Origin: Tetradesmus obliquus
Taxonomy: Eukaryota; Chlorophyta; Chlorophyceae; Sphaeropleales; Scenedesmaceae
Reading direction: 5' to 3'
NCBI GenBank assembly: GCA_030272155.1
Contig: CP126195.1
Span: 1,719,001 to 1,783,000, forward strand
Length of the DNA: 64,000 nucleotides
A program made the translations under genes and the position numbers. Positions 11,001 through 23,702 of this stretch are shown in pieces (positions within the stretch are counted from its first letter, which is position 1; each line of letters begins with the position of its first letter). The notes under the pieces are model-generated. The model was not told the origin of the DNA and searched no databases. It was given only the letters and a program-made list of their open reading frames with translations.

Positions 11001-14000
11001 AGCTGGAAATCAGCCAGCAGGAACTCAATGATCAGTTATAAAAATTATGTAAGACCATCCGTCCGATCAAACATCGAGGAATGTGAAGGTGGCGGGGCTG
11101 CCTTGGCCCTGATGACGTGACAGCATGCAAGCAGCAGCAGGTAGCATAAGCATAGAACGTGCTGGTACCGTGGGATCGTCAGCTCAAAATCAGCCAGCAG
11201 TGATTCAATGATTAGTTGTAGAAATTATGTAAGACGATCTGTCCGCTCAAACATTGATTAGTGTACAGGTGGCGCGGCTGCCCTGGCCCTGGTGACGTGG
11301 CAGCGCGCAAGCAGCAGCAGGCAGCATAAGCATACAACGTGCTGGCGCGATGGGATCGTCAGCTGGAAATCAGCCAGCAGGAACTCAATGATCAGTTATA
11401 AAAATTATGTAAGACCATCCGTCCGATCAAACATCGAGGAATGTGAAGGTGGCGGGGCTGCCTTGGCCCTGATGACGTGACAGCATGCAAGCAGCAGCAG
11501 GTAGCATAAGCATAGAACGTGCTGGTACCGTGGGATCGTCAGCTCAAAATCAGCCAGCAGTGATTCAATGATTAGTTGTAGAAATTATGTAAGACGATCT
11601 GTCCGCTCAAACATTGATTAGTGTACAGGTGGCGCGGCTGCCCTGGCCCTGGTGACGTGGCAGCGCGCAAGCAGCAGCAGGCAGCATAAGCATACAACGT
11701 GCTGGCGCGATGGGATCGTCAGCTGGAAATCAGCCAGCAGGAACTCAATGATCAGTTATAAAAATTATGTAAGACCATCCGTCCGATCAAACATCGAGGA
11801 ATGTGAAGGTGGCGGGGCTGCCTTGGCCCTGATGACGTGACAGCATGCAAGCAGCAGCAGGTAGCATAAGCATAGAACGTGCTGGTACCGTGGGATCGTC
11901 AGCTCAAAATCAGCCAGCAGTGATTCAATGATTAGTTGTAGAAATTATGTAAGACGATCTGTCCGCTCAAACATTGATTAGTGTACAGGTGGCGCGGCTG
12001 CCCTGGCCCTGGTGACGTGGCAGCGCGCAAGCAGCAGCAGGCAGCATAAGCATACAACGTGCTGGCGCGATGGGATCGTCAGCTGGAAATCAGCCAGCAG
12101 GAACTCAATGATCAGTTATAAAAATTATGTAAGACCATCCGTCCGATCAAACATCGAGGAATGTGAAGGTGGCGGGGCTGCCTTGGCCCTGATGACGTGA
12201 CAGCATGCAAGCAGCAGCAGGTAGCATAAGCATAGAACGTGCTGGTACCGTGGGATCGTCAGCTCAAAATCAGCCAGCAGTGATTCAATGATTAGTTGTA
12301 GTAATTATGTAAGACGATCTGTCCGCTCAAACATTGATTAGTGTACAGGTGGCGCGGCTGCCCTGGCCCTGGTGACGTGGCAGCGCGCAAGCAGCAGCAG
12401 GCAGCATAAGCATACAACGTGCTGGCGCGATGGGATCGTCAGCTGGAAATCAGCCAGCAGGAACTCAATGATCAGTTATAAAAATTATGTAAGACCATCC
12501 GTCCGATCAAACATCGAGGAATGTGAAGGTGGCGGGGCTGCCTTGGCCCTGATGACGTGACAGCATGCAAGCAGCAGCAGGTAGCATAAGCATAGAACGT
12601 GCTGGTACCGTGGGATCGTCAGCTCAAAATCAGCCAGCAGTGATTCAATGATTAGTTGTAGAAATTATGTAAGACGATCTGTCCGCTCAAACATTGATTA
12701 GTGTACAGGTGGCGCGGCTGCCCTGGCCCTGGTGACGTGGCAGCGCGCAAGCAGCAGCAGGCAGCATAAGCATACAACGTGCTGGCGCGATGGGATCGTC
12801 AGCTGGAAATCAGCCAGCAGGAATTCAATGATCAGTTATAAAAATTATGTAAGACCATCCGTCCGATCAAACATCGAGGAATGTGAAGGTGGCGGGGCTG
12901 CCTTGGCCCTGATGACGTGACAGCATGCAAGCAGCAGCAGGTAGCATAAGCATAGAACGTGCTGGTACCGTGGGATCGTCAGCTCAAAATCAGCCAGCAG
13001 TGATTCAATGATTAGTTGTAGTAATTATGTAAGACGATCTGTCCGCTCAAACATTGATTAGTGTACAGGTGGCGCGGCTGCCCTGGCCCTGGTGACGTGG
13101 CAGCGCGCAAGCAGCAGCAGGCAGCATAAGCATACAACGTGCTGGCGCGATGGGATCGTCAGCTGGAAATCAGCCAGCAGGAACTCAATGATCAGTTATA
13201 AAAATTATGTAAGACCATCCGTCCGATCAAACATCGAGGAATGTGAAGGTGGCGGGGCTGCCTTGGCCCTGATGACGTGACAGCATGCAAGCAGCAGCAG
13301 GTAGCATAAGCATAGAACGTGCTGGTACCGTGGGATCGTCAGCTCAAAATCAGCCAGCAGTGATTCAATGATTAGTTGTAGAAATTATGTAAGACGATCT
13401 GTCCGCTCAAACATTGATTAGTGTACAGGTGGCGCGGCTGCCCTGGCCCTGGTGACGTGGCAGCGCGCAAGCAGCAGCAGGCAGCATAAGCATACAACGT
13501 GCTGGCGCGATGGGATCGTCAGCTGGAAATCAGCCAGCAGGAATTCAATGATCAGTTATAAAAATTATGTAAGACCATCCGTCCGATCAAACATCGAGGA
13601 ATGTGAAGGTGGCGGGGCTGCCTTGGCCCTGATGACGTGACAGCATGCAAGCAGCAGCAGGTAGCATAAGCATAGAACGTGCTGGTACCGTGGGATCGTC
13701 AGCTCAAAATCAGCCAGCAGTGATTCAATGATTAGTTGTAGAAATTATGTAAGACGATCTGTCCGCTCAAACATTGATTAGTGTACAGGTGGCGCGGCTG
13801 CCCTGGCCCTGGTGACGTGGCAGCGCGCAAGCAGCAGCAGGCAGCATAAGCATACAACGTGCTGGCGCGATGGGATCGTCAGCTGGAAATCAGCCAGCAG
13901 GAACTCAATGATCAGTTATAAAAATTATGTAAGACCATCCGTCCGATCAAACATCGAGGAATGTGAAGGTGGCGGGGCTGCCTTGGCCCTGATGACGTGA

Positions 14001-17000
14001 CAGCATGCAAGCAGCAGCAGGTAGCATAAGCATAGAACGTGCTGGTACCGTGGGATCGTCAGCTCAAAATCAGCCAGCAGTGATTCAATGATTAGTTGTA
14101 GTAATTATGTAAGACGATCTGTCCGCTCAAACATTGATTAGTGTACAGGTGGCGCGGCTGCCCTGGCCCTGGTGACGTGGCAGCGCGCAAGCAGCAGCAG
14201 GCAGCATAAGCATACAACGTGCTGGCGCGATGGGATCGTCAGCTGGAAATCAGCCAGCAGGAACTCAATGATCAGTTATAAAAATTATGTAAGACCATCC
14301 GTCCGATCAAACATCGAGGAATGTGAAGGTGGCGGGGCTGCCTTGGCCCTGATGACGTGACAGCATGCAAGCAGCAGCAGGTAGCATAAGCATAGAACGT
14401 GCTGGTACCGTGGGATCGTCAGCTCAAAATCAGCCAGCAGTGATTCAATGATTAGTTGTAGAAATTATGTAAGACGATCTGTCCGCTCAAACATTGATTA
14501 GTGTACAGGTGGCGCGGCTGCCCTGGCCCTGGTGACGTGGCAGCGCGCAAGCAGCAGCAGGCAGCATAAGCATACAACGTGCTGGCGCGATGGGATCGTC
14601 AGCTGGAAATCAGCCAGCAGGAACTCAATGATCAGTTATAAAAATTATGTAAGACCATCCGTCCGATCAAACATCGAGGAATGTGAAGGTGGCGGGGCTG
14701 CCTTGGCCCTGATGACGTGACAGCATGCAAGCAGCAGCAGGTAGCATAAGCATAGAACGTGCTGGTACCGTGGGATCGTCAGCTCAAAATCAGCCAGCAG
14801 TGATTCAATGATTAGTTGTAGAAATTATGTAAGACGATCTGTCCGCTCAAACATTGATTAGTGTACAGGTGGCGCGGCTGCCCTGGCCCTGGTGACGTGG
14901 CAGCGCGCAAGCAGCAGCAGGCAGCATAAGCATACAACGTGCTGGCGCGATGGGATCGTCAGCTGGAAATCAGCCAGCAGGAATTCAATGATCAGTTATA
15001 AAAATTATGTAAGACCATCCGTCCGATCAAACATCGAGGAATGTGAAGGTGGCGGGGCTGCCTTGGCCCTGATGACGTGACAGCATGCAAGCAGCAGCAG
15101 GTAGCATAAGCATAGAACGTGCTGGTACCGTGGGATCGTCAGCTCAAAATCAGCCAGCAGTGATTCAATGATTAGTTGTAGTAATTATGTAAGACGATCT
15201 GTCCGCTCAAACATTGATTAGTGTACAGGTGGCGCGGCTGCCCTGGCCCTGGTGACGTGGCAGCGCGCAAGCAGCAGCAGGCAGCATAAGCATACAACGT
15301 GCTGGCGCGATGGGATCGTCAGCTGGAAATCAGCCAGCAGGAACTCAATGATCAGTTATAAAAATTATGTAAGACCATCCGTCCGATCAAACATCGAGGA
15401 ATGTGAAGGTGGCGGGGCTGCCTTGGCCCTGATGACGTGACAGCATGCAAGCAGCAGCAGGTAGCATAAGCATAGAACGTGCTGGTACCGTGGGATCGTC
15501 AGCTCAAAATCAGCCAGCAGTGATTCAATGATTAGTTGTAGAAATTATGTAAGACGATCTGTCCGCTCAAACATTGATTAGTGTACAGGTGGCGCGGCTG
15601 CCCTGGCCCTGGTGACGTGGCAGCGCGCAAGCAGCAGCAGGCAGCATAAGCATACAACGTGCTGGCGCGATGGGATCGTCAGCTGGAAATCAGCCAGCAG
15701 GAATTCAATGATCAGTTATAAAAATTATGTAAGACCATCCGTCCGATCAAACATCGAGGAATGTGAAGGTGGCGGGGCTGCCTTGGCCCTGATGACGTGA
15801 CAGCATGCAAGCAGCAGCAGGTAGCATAAGCATAGAACGTGCTGGTACCGTGGGATCGTCAGCTCAAAATCAGCCAGCAGTGATTCAATGATTAGTTGTA
15901 GAAATTATGTAAGACGATCTGTCCGCTCAAACATTGATTAGTGTACAGGTGGCGCGGCTGCCCTGGCCCTGGTGACGTGGCAGCGCGCAAGCAGCAGCAG
16001 GCAGCATAAGCATACAACGTGCTGGCGCGATGGGATCGTCAGCTGGAAATCAGCCAGCAGGAACTCAATGATCAGTTATAAAAATTATGTAAGACCATCC
16101 GTCCGATCAAACATCGAGGAATGTGAAGGTGGCGGGGCTGCCTTGGCCCTGATGACGTGACAGCATGCAAGCAGCAGCAGGTAGCATAAGCATAGAACGT
16201 GCTGGTACCGTGGGATCGTCAGCTCAAAATCAGCCAGCAGTGATTCAATGATTAGTTGTAGTAATTATGTAAGACGATCTGTCCGCTCAAACATTGATTA
16301 GTGTACAGGTGGCGCGGCTGCCCTGGCCCTGGTGACGTGGCAGCGCGCAAGCAGCAGCAGGCAGCATAAGCATACAACGTGCTGGCGCGATGGGATCGTC
16401 AGCTGGAAATCAGCCAGCAGGAACTCAATGATCAGTTATAAAAATTATGTAAGACCATCCGTCCGATCAAACATCGAGGAATGTGAAGGTGGCGGGGCTG
16501 CCTTGGCCCTGATGACGTGACAGCATGCAAGCAGCAGCAGGTAGCATAAGCATAGAACGTGCTGGTACCGTGGGATCGTCAGCTCAAAATCAGCCAGCAG
16601 TGATTCAATGATTAGTTGTAGAAATTATGTAAGACGATCTGTCCGCTCAAACATTGATTAGTGTACAGGTGGCGCGGCTGCCCTGGCCCTGGTGACGTGG
16701 CAGCGCGCAAGCAGCAGCAGGCAGCATAAGCATACAACGTGCTGGCGCGATGGGATCGTCAGCTGGAAATCAGCCAGCAGGAATTCAATGATCAGTTATA
16801 AAAATTATGTAAGACCATCCGTCCGATCAAACATCGAGGAATGTGAAGGTGGCGGGGCTGCCTTGGCCCTGATGACGTGACAGCATGCAAGCAGCAGCAG
16901 GTAGCATAAGCATAGAACGTGCTGGTACCGTGGGATCGTCAGCTCAAAATCAGCCAGCAGTGATTCAATGATTAGTTGTAGTAATTATGTAAGACGATCT

Positions 17001-19981
17001 GTCCGCTCAAACATTGATTAGTGTACAGGTGGCGCGGCTGCCCTGGCCCTGGTGACGTGGCAGCGCGCAAGCAGCAGCAGGCAGCATAAGCATACAACGT
17101 GCTGGCGCGATGGGATCGTCAGCTGGAAATCAGCCAGCAGGAACTCAATGATCAGTTATAAAAATTATGTAAGACCATCCGTCCGATCAAACATCGAGGA
17201 ATGTGAAGGTGGCGGGGCTGCCTTGGCCCTGATGACGTGACAGCATGCAAGCAGCAGCAGGTAGCATAAGCATAGAACGTGCTGGTACCGTGGGATCGTC
17301 AGCTCAAAATCAGCCAGCAGTGATTCAATGATTAGTTGTAGAAATTATGTAAGACGATCTGTCCGCTCAAACATTGATTAGTGTACAGGTGGCGCGGCTG
17401 CCCTGGCCCTGGTGACGTGGCAGCGCGCAAGCAGCAGCAGGCAGCATAAGCATACAACGTGCTGGCGCGATGGGATCGTCAGCTGGAAATCAGCCAGCAG
17501 GAATTCAATGATCAGTTATAAAAATTATGTAAGACCATCCGTCCGATCAAACATCGAGGAATGTGAAGGTGGCGGGGCTGCCTTGGCCCTGATGACGTGA
17601 CAGCATGCAAGCAGCAGCAGGTAGCATAAGCATAGAACGTGCTGGTACCGTGGGATCGTCAGCTCAAAATCAGCCAGCAGTGATTCAATGATTAGTTGTA
17701 GAAATTATGTAAGACGATCTGTCCGCTCAAACATTGATTAGTGTACAGGTGGCGCGGCTGCCCTGGCCCTGGTGACGTGGCAGCGCGCAAGCAGCAGCAG
17801 GCAGCATAAGCATACAACGTGCTGGCGCGATGGGATCGTCAGCTGGAAATCAGCCAGCAGGAACTCAATGATCAGTTATAAAAATTATGTAAGACCATCC
17901 GTCCGATCAAACATCGAGGAATGTGAAGGTGGCGGGGCTGCCTTGGCCCTGATGACGTGACAGCATGCAAGCAGCAGCAGGTAGCATAAGCATAGAACGT
18001 GCTGGTACCGTGGGATCGTCAGCTCAAAATCAGCCAGCAGTGATTCAATGATTAGTTGTAGAAATTATGTAAGACGATCTGTCCGCTCAAACATTGATTA
18101 GTGTACAGGTGGCGCGGCTGCCCTGGCCCTGGTGACGTGGCAGCGCGCAAGCAGCAGCAGGCAGCATAAGCATACAACGTGCTGGCGCGATGGGATCGTC
18201 AGCTGGAAATCAGCCAGCAGGAACTCAATGATCAGTTATAAAAATTATGTAAGACCATCCGTCCGATCAAACATCGAGGAATGTGAAGGTGGCGGGGCTG
18301 CCTTGGCCCTGATGACGTGACAGCATGCAAGCAGCAGCAGGTAGCATAAGCATAGAACGTGCTGGTACCGTGGGATCGTCAGCTCAAAATCAGCCAGCAG
18401 TGATTCAATGATTAGTTGTAGTAATTATGTAAGACGATCTGTCCGCTCAAACATTGATTAGTGTACAGGTGGCGCGGCTGCCCTGGCCCTGGTGACGTGG
18501 CAGCGCGCAAGCAGCAGCAGGCAGCATAAGCATACAACGTGCTGGCGCGATGGGATCGTCAGCTGGAAATCAGCCAGCAGGAATTCAATGATCAGTTATA
18601 AAAATTATGTAAGACCATCCGTCCGATCAAACATCGAGGAATGTGAAGGTGGCGGGGCTGCCTTGGCCCTGATGACGTGACAGCATGCAAGCAGCAGCAG
18701 GTAGCATAAGCATAGAACGTGCTGGTACCGTGGGATCGTCAGCTCAAAATCAGCCAGCAGTGATTCAATGATTAGTTGTAGAAATTATGTAAGACGATCT
18801 GTCCGCTCAAACATTGATTAGTGTACAGGTGGCGCGGCTGCCCTGGCCCTGGTGACGTGGCAGCGCGCAAGCAGCAGCAGGCAGCATAAGCATACAACGT
18901 GCTGGCGCGATGGGATCGTCAGCTGGAAATCAGCCAGCAGGAATTCAATGATCAGTTATAAAAATTATGTAAGACCATCCGTCCGATCAAACATCGAGGA
19001 ATGTGAAGGTGGCGGGGCTGCCTTGGCCCTGATGACGTGACAGCATGCAAGCAGCAGCAGGTAGCATAAGCATAGAACGTGCTGGTACCGTGGGATCGTC
19101 AGCTCAAAATCAGCCAGCAGTGATTCAATGATTAGTTGTAGAAATTATGTAAGACGATCTGTCCGCTCAAACATTGATTAGTGTACAGGTGGCGCGGCTG
19201 CCCTGGCCCTGGTGACGTGGCAGCGCGCAAGCAGCAGCAGGCAGCATAAGCATACAACGTGCTGGCGCGATGGGATCGTCAGCTGGAAATCAGCCAGCAG
19301 GAACTCAATGATCAGTTATAAAAATTATGTAAGACCATCCGTCCGATCAAACATCGAGGAATGTGAAGGTGGCGGGGCTGCCTTGGCCCTGATGACGTGA
19401 CAGCATGCAAGCAGCAGCAGGTAGCATAAGTGTGCTGGTACCGTGGGATCGTCAGCTCAAAATCAGCCAGCAGTGATTCAATGATTAGTTGTAGTAATTA
19501 TGTAAGACGATCTGTCCGCTCAAACATTGATTAGTGTACAGGTGGCGCGGCTGCCCTGGCCCTGGTGACGTGGCAGCGCGCAAGCAGCAGCAGGCAGCAT
19601 AAGCATACAACGTGCTGGCGCGATGGGATCGTCAGCTGGAAATCAGCCAGCAGGAATTCAATGATCAGTTATAGAAATTATGTAAGACCATCCGTCCGAT
19701 CAAACATCGAGGAATGTGAAGGTGGCGCGGCTGCCATGGCGCTGATGACGTGACAGCTTGCAAGCAGCAGCAGGCAGCATAAGCATACAACGTGCTGGTA
19801 CCGTGGGATCGTCAGCTCAAAATCAGCCAGCAGTGATTCAATGATTAGTGGTAGAAATTATGTAAGACGATCTGTCTGCTCAAACATTGATTAGTGTACA
19901 GGTGGCGCGGCTGCCATGGCCCTGGTGACGTGGCAGCGCGCAAGCAGCTGCAGGCAGCTTCAAGCATACGTGCTGCTGGCG
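8089..19981. repeat. 180-base satellite in A/B dimers of 360 bases, about 33 dimers
   Basis: Two related 180-base monomers alternate: A begins GCTGGCGCGATGGG and B begins GCTGGTACCGTGGG. They are roughly 80% alike by eye, while dimers are almost identical to one another over 8461-12060. Two variable sites mark subsets: GAATTC versus GAACTC in A, and GTAATTATG versus GAAATTATG in B. The right edge is more worn, with a 7-base deletion at about 19430, several substitutions after 19613, and decay from about 19940. Each dimer has a 62-codon frame opening with GTG, but it simply follows the repeat and I do not regard it as a gene. The length is close to that of plant centromere satellites (Arabidopsis about 178), so a centromeric or heterochromatic role is possible but unproven. 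Confidence 0.97.
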
Positions 19982-19997
19982 TGGAATAAAAAGTGTG

Positions 19998-20640
19998 TGA
20001 CAGCTGCATCTGGGCTCAGCGCTCATGCTGATATGGGTTGGGCTTTGGTAAGAGCAAGTTGCAGCTGGTGGTGAGGAAGGTGGTGATGCACTGCACGGCT
20101 GATTCTGGCTGAGTGCGGGTGGGCCCGTCAACAACACACAGTGCGGCTGCAAAGAACGTTCTGCTGATGAAGATGTGACAGCTGCACCTGGGCTCAGAGT
20201 CCTATAATGATGTGTGTTGGACTTTGGTAAGAACATGATGCAGCTGGTGGTGTGGAAGGCGGTGATGCACTGCATGGCTCATCCAGGTTCTGGCAGGGGG
20301 CAGGTGTGCACGTCAACAGCAGCACAAAGTGCGGCTGCAGAGAACGTACTGTTGGTGAAGATGTGCCAGCTGTATCTTGGCTCGGCCTCATATGCTGATG
20401 TAAATTGGGCTTTGGTAAGAGAAGGTTGCATCTGGTGGTGTGGAAGCCGGTGATGCACTGTTTGGCTGACTCAGGCTGGGTGCGGGCGCGTCAACAGCAG
20501 CACAGAGTGCAGAAAAGAATGCACTGCTGGTGAAGATGGGACTGCTGCATCTGGGCTCAGCGTCCTGTTCTGATGTGTGTTGGGCGTTGGTAAGAGCAGG
20601 TCGCAGTTGGTGGTGTGGAAGACATGTTTAAATTGCATGG
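19998..20640. repeat. Second, degenerate tandem repeat of about 180 bases (four copies)
   Basis: Four diverged copies begin near 19998, 20175, 20363 and 20540 with a block like CAGCTGCATCTGGGCTCAG, followed by GATGTGTGTTGGGCTTTG and a conserved GGTAAGA (at 20047, 20226, 20414 and 20589). Spacing is 175-188 bases. It is unrelated in sequence to the neighbouring satellite. The preserved GTAAGA after a cleanly ended block resembles an exon end with its donor, so these may be relics of a duplicated exon; no long frame remains. From 20640 to 21200 I see nothing definable. Confidence 0.75.
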
Positions 20641-21204
20641 CTGGTTCTGGCAGCTGCCAGGCCTGGCCTTCAAGGCTGGATCAGCTGGACTGCAGTCATG
20701 CCACGTTATGTACACTGCAACCTGCGAAACGGTTTCAGTCAGGCAGTTCATGTATCAGATGAAACTCTGCTGGCTGACATGCAGCCACGACGCCAGCATC
20801 AGCAGCATGATTTGTGCTTGAAACACAACAAGGCTGCTGCTGCACTGATCGGAGCCCGGCCCGGTAATCACCTGTATGTCTGCGCAAAGGCTGATAAGCG
20901 ATAAACAAATATTTTTTTGACGTAGTTTGATGTAGATGTGTACCGGCAGGGCTGAACCTTTGGTCGTGTGCGCAAATGAGCGACCAGGCTGCATGCAGTG
21001 CTGTGCAGTCGCTTAGGTGTGCGCTATCAGGCCACGGTTTTTTAGTATAGTGCGAGCTATGATACAGCTACTGTGGTTCAGCAATTGTTACACGCGTCGT
21101 ACACAGCCAACGTGGCGCGTTGAGCTCGGAATTCTAAGGTTCGTAGTGATGCTGGAGCTCGTGTGTCATGGAGTCATGACACAGCGTTGATGATGCTCCG
21201 CCAG

Positions 21205-21214
21205 CATATATAAG
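21205..21214 (+). promoter_or_regulatory. TATA box of the methyltransferase gene
   Basis: CATATATAAG lies 51-60 bases before the ATG at 21265. A transcript starting 25-35 bases downstream would have a short leader and supports the upstream ATG as the start. Confidence 0.6.
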
Positions 21215-21264
21215 TACACGTTGTACTTTGTAGTACACTATTGTTTTAAGGTTGGTGCTTCTAC

Positions 21265-22920
21265 ATGTACTTTGCTCAGGCACGCCAGCAGCTGCTGCAT
21301 TTACTGCATCACCCACCCAGCAGCAGACTGCTGCAAGCAAACACGTTGGTAGCTGCCTTGTTTAGATCAACACAAACTGATTGTATTCATCTCGTTGCCT
21401 CGAAGCTCTGTTCCACCAGCTCGCAGCGCCCATCAGCTGAAGGAGTCCCTTGGAGCAGCAGTGACAGCAGCAACAGCAGCGCCATGGCCAGTACTGCAGC
21501 AGCAGGGACTGAAGGCTATGATAGCCAATGGGTGGAGCACTGGAAGCAAGGGGTGCCACCAGGACAGGTGCGTTGCAACTGCAAGAGCATCATTCCCACA
21601 TTCATTTCTTTGCGTCCAATTGCACTGTATGACAGCAGATCCTGAAAGATTCTTCCTGCAGCAGTAAGACACAGAAGCAACATGCACATGCTGAACAGAG
21701 CCCCTAGCTCCCTACCAGACATATGTTGCATGTTATATGTGACACATGTGACACCACACACCCTGTCGGCCTGGCTGCAGTTGTGGGATGCAGGCAAGCC
21801 CTCGCCATACCTGGCCCACCTACTGGACAGCAAGCAGCTGGATGTGGCAGGCAAGCGCGTGCTGGTGCCAGGCTGCGGGTGAGTGCAAGCTGGTGGTGCT
21901 GGGGTTGAGGTTTTACGGAGTCTGGGTTTTAGGGGTTTGGAGTCAGGGTCGGCAAGGACGGCTGGTAAGCGCCTGCTGGTGCCAGGTGGCGGGTGACTGC
22001 TGATGAGGCACGGGGGTTGAAGTTGTTAGGGTTCTGTGCTTTAGGATTTGGGGTTCTGTGATCATGCCCTGCAAGGATGGTAGGGAAGTGCATGCTGGTG
22101 CCGGGCTGCAGGTAAATTGTGGATGAGGTGTGCAGCTGCTCGGTTACTCCACATTTGATCAAGGCAGTATCAATGCGCGCATCTGCCGCCCCCTGATGAT
22201 GTGTTTGTCTTACGCGCTGTCTCTGACTGTTTCAACTGACTGTGCATGCTGTCCCGCTGCCACCCCCGCCATCCTGATGCTGCTGTCAGGCGCGGCTATG
22301 ACGTGTTTGCATTTGCTCAGGCACACCACCTGGTCTCACACGCCTTCCGCTACACTTCTTGCATTCCGTCCCACATCTCCGCTGCTGCTTTCCTCTTTCT
22401 GCCCCCTCTCTCTGCCTCTCTTTTGTCCCCTCTCTGCCAGGCGCGGCTACGACGTGTTTGCGTTTGCTCAGGCGGGAGCCGCCCCCACTGTGGGGCTAGA
22501 TCTATCACCAGAAGCAGTGGCAGCAGCAGCAGCGGAGCGCGACAGCCAGCTGGCACACCGCCCTGAGGTAGCAGCGCGCGTTGAGCTTGTGGCCGGCAGC
22601 TTCTTTGAGTACGTGCATGCGTCTGGTCGACCCTTTGATGTGGGCTTTGACTACACGTTCCTCTGGTGAGCAAGCTAATGGATGTGATGTGAAACAATTA
22701 GAATGATTGTCCGAGAAAGGCAATTACAGCATTGTGTGTGATGTCTATTGGGTCTGAAGCTTATCTGTTGCAGGGTGCTGCTGCATGGCCATGGTTGGCT
22801 GAGCTACCCCGCGCCTCAACCAGCCGCGCTGCCATGGTGTGTGCCGTGCACGGCAAGGTACCGCTGTGATGCACAGTGGAAAATGTGATTCGTCTGGTGA
22901 TGGTTTTCGCTGCTGCCGCG

Positions 22921-22997
<77 letters not shown>

Positions 22998-23619
22998 AGT
23001 GCGCTGCACCCAGACATGCGCAAGGACTGGGCTGCTGGCTGGGCGCGGCTGCTGGCGCCGGGTGCTGAGCTGGTGACCATCATCTTCCCTGTGGGCCCAG
23101 GTGGGTGGATGAGATCAGGCTGGGTGTGTTATTAACATATATATATGATTGAGTGACAGTTTTGCGTTGGCAGACGCAGTGAAGAGGGGTTAGGGTGAAG
23201 GTTCCTAGTGTAACCAGCAAAGTCATTCCTGTTCTAGGCTGTGCTGCCGTGACAGGCAACTGATCTACAACCTGTCTGCACAGTGTCTGAACATATTATA
23301 TAGTCGCCTACTAATCTGCACATCTTACATCTGTGCTACAACTGCTGCTGCTGCTGCTGCTGCTGCAGGCTTTGTTGGCAACCCTCCCTGGCAGGTCTCG
23401 CCGGAGCTGTACGAAGAGCTGCTGCTGCCTGCAGGCTTTGAGCAGACCGAGCTCACCCAGATCCCGCCGCATCTCAGTCACAAGGGCAGGGGCGGCCGCG
23501 AGTGGCTTGGCAGGTGGCGGCGAGTTGACAGCAGCAGCAATGGCAATGGCAGTGGTACAGATGGTGCTGCAGGCGATGCTAGCACGCACAGCAGCAGCAC
23601 GGCTGTGAGCAGGATGTGA
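21265..23619 (+). CDS. TPMT/HOL-family thiol (thiopurine-type) S-methyltransferase, five exons
   Basis: It transfers methyl from S-adenosylmethionine to small thiols, or halides in the plant HOL branch. Exons are 21265-21567, 21781-21878, 22441-22665, 23000-23100 and 23369-23619 (325 aa). The SAM-binding motif VLVPGCGRGYDV (about residues 128-139) spans the exon 2/3 junction. It is followed by VGLDLSPEA, the family block FDYTFLCALHP across exons 3/4, LLAPGAELVTIIFP, and a C-terminal YEELLLPAGFEQ block. The first 73 residues before Met74 (21484) are rich in Ser, Arg and His and poor in acids, like an organellar transit peptide; the TATA box supports starting at 21265. Exon edges are partly duplicated in three places. 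The specific substrate cannot be told. Confidence 0.88.
21879..22110 (+). repeat. Two decayed intronic copies of the methyltransferase exon 2 end with donor
   Basis: Exon 2 ends in GTGCTGGTGCCAGGCTGC plus donor GGGTGAGT. Similar text recurs at about 21976-21998 (CTGCTGGTGCCAGGTGGC, GGGTGACT) and 22092-22113 (ATGCTGGTGCCGGGCTGC, AGGTAAAT). Each is followed by similar intron sequence with TTTAGG.TTTGG. The repeated unit is about 100-110 bases and straddles the splice donor. Confidence 0.75.
22290..22321 (+). repeat. Intronic copy of the start of methyltransferase exon 3, with acceptor
   Basis: CAG|GCGCGGCTATGACGTG and the following bases up to TTTGCTCAG match the true exon 3 start at 22441 with two changes in about 30 bases. 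The match ends after GCTCAGGC. It provides a decoy 3' splice site about 150 bases upstream of the real one. Confidence 0.85.
22922..22999 (+). repeat. (CTG)n tract ending in the 3' splice site of methyltransferase exon 4
   Basis: About 25 CTG triplets with one interruption end in CTGCAG, and exon 4 starts at 23000. The repeat occupies the place of the polypyrimidine tract. Confidence 0.9.
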
Positions 23620-23702
23620 GGCTTGCAATGCTGTGGTGTTGAGTGCCAGGAAACACTGAGTTGTTCATAAGTGTCTGCACAACAAGTTGGCACACCGTGT
23701 CG

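Noticed and set aside
8412-19753. Repeated 62-codon frames in the satellite as a tandem gene family
   Set aside because: They open with GTG rather than ATG, lack any domain, and exist only because the satellite unit (360) is divisible by three. Substitutions show no coding bias.
8089-19981. Satellite as a CRISPR array or as a hammerhead ribozyme repeat (CTGATGA present in monomer A)
   Set aside because: There are no unique spacers. The hammerhead core lacks the matching GAAA and flanking stems, and monomer B has CTGGTGA instead.
21925-22060. TTTTAGGG-like words as interstitial telomere repeats
   Set aside because: Only isolated matches within a duplicated intron segment; no tandem telomeric array.
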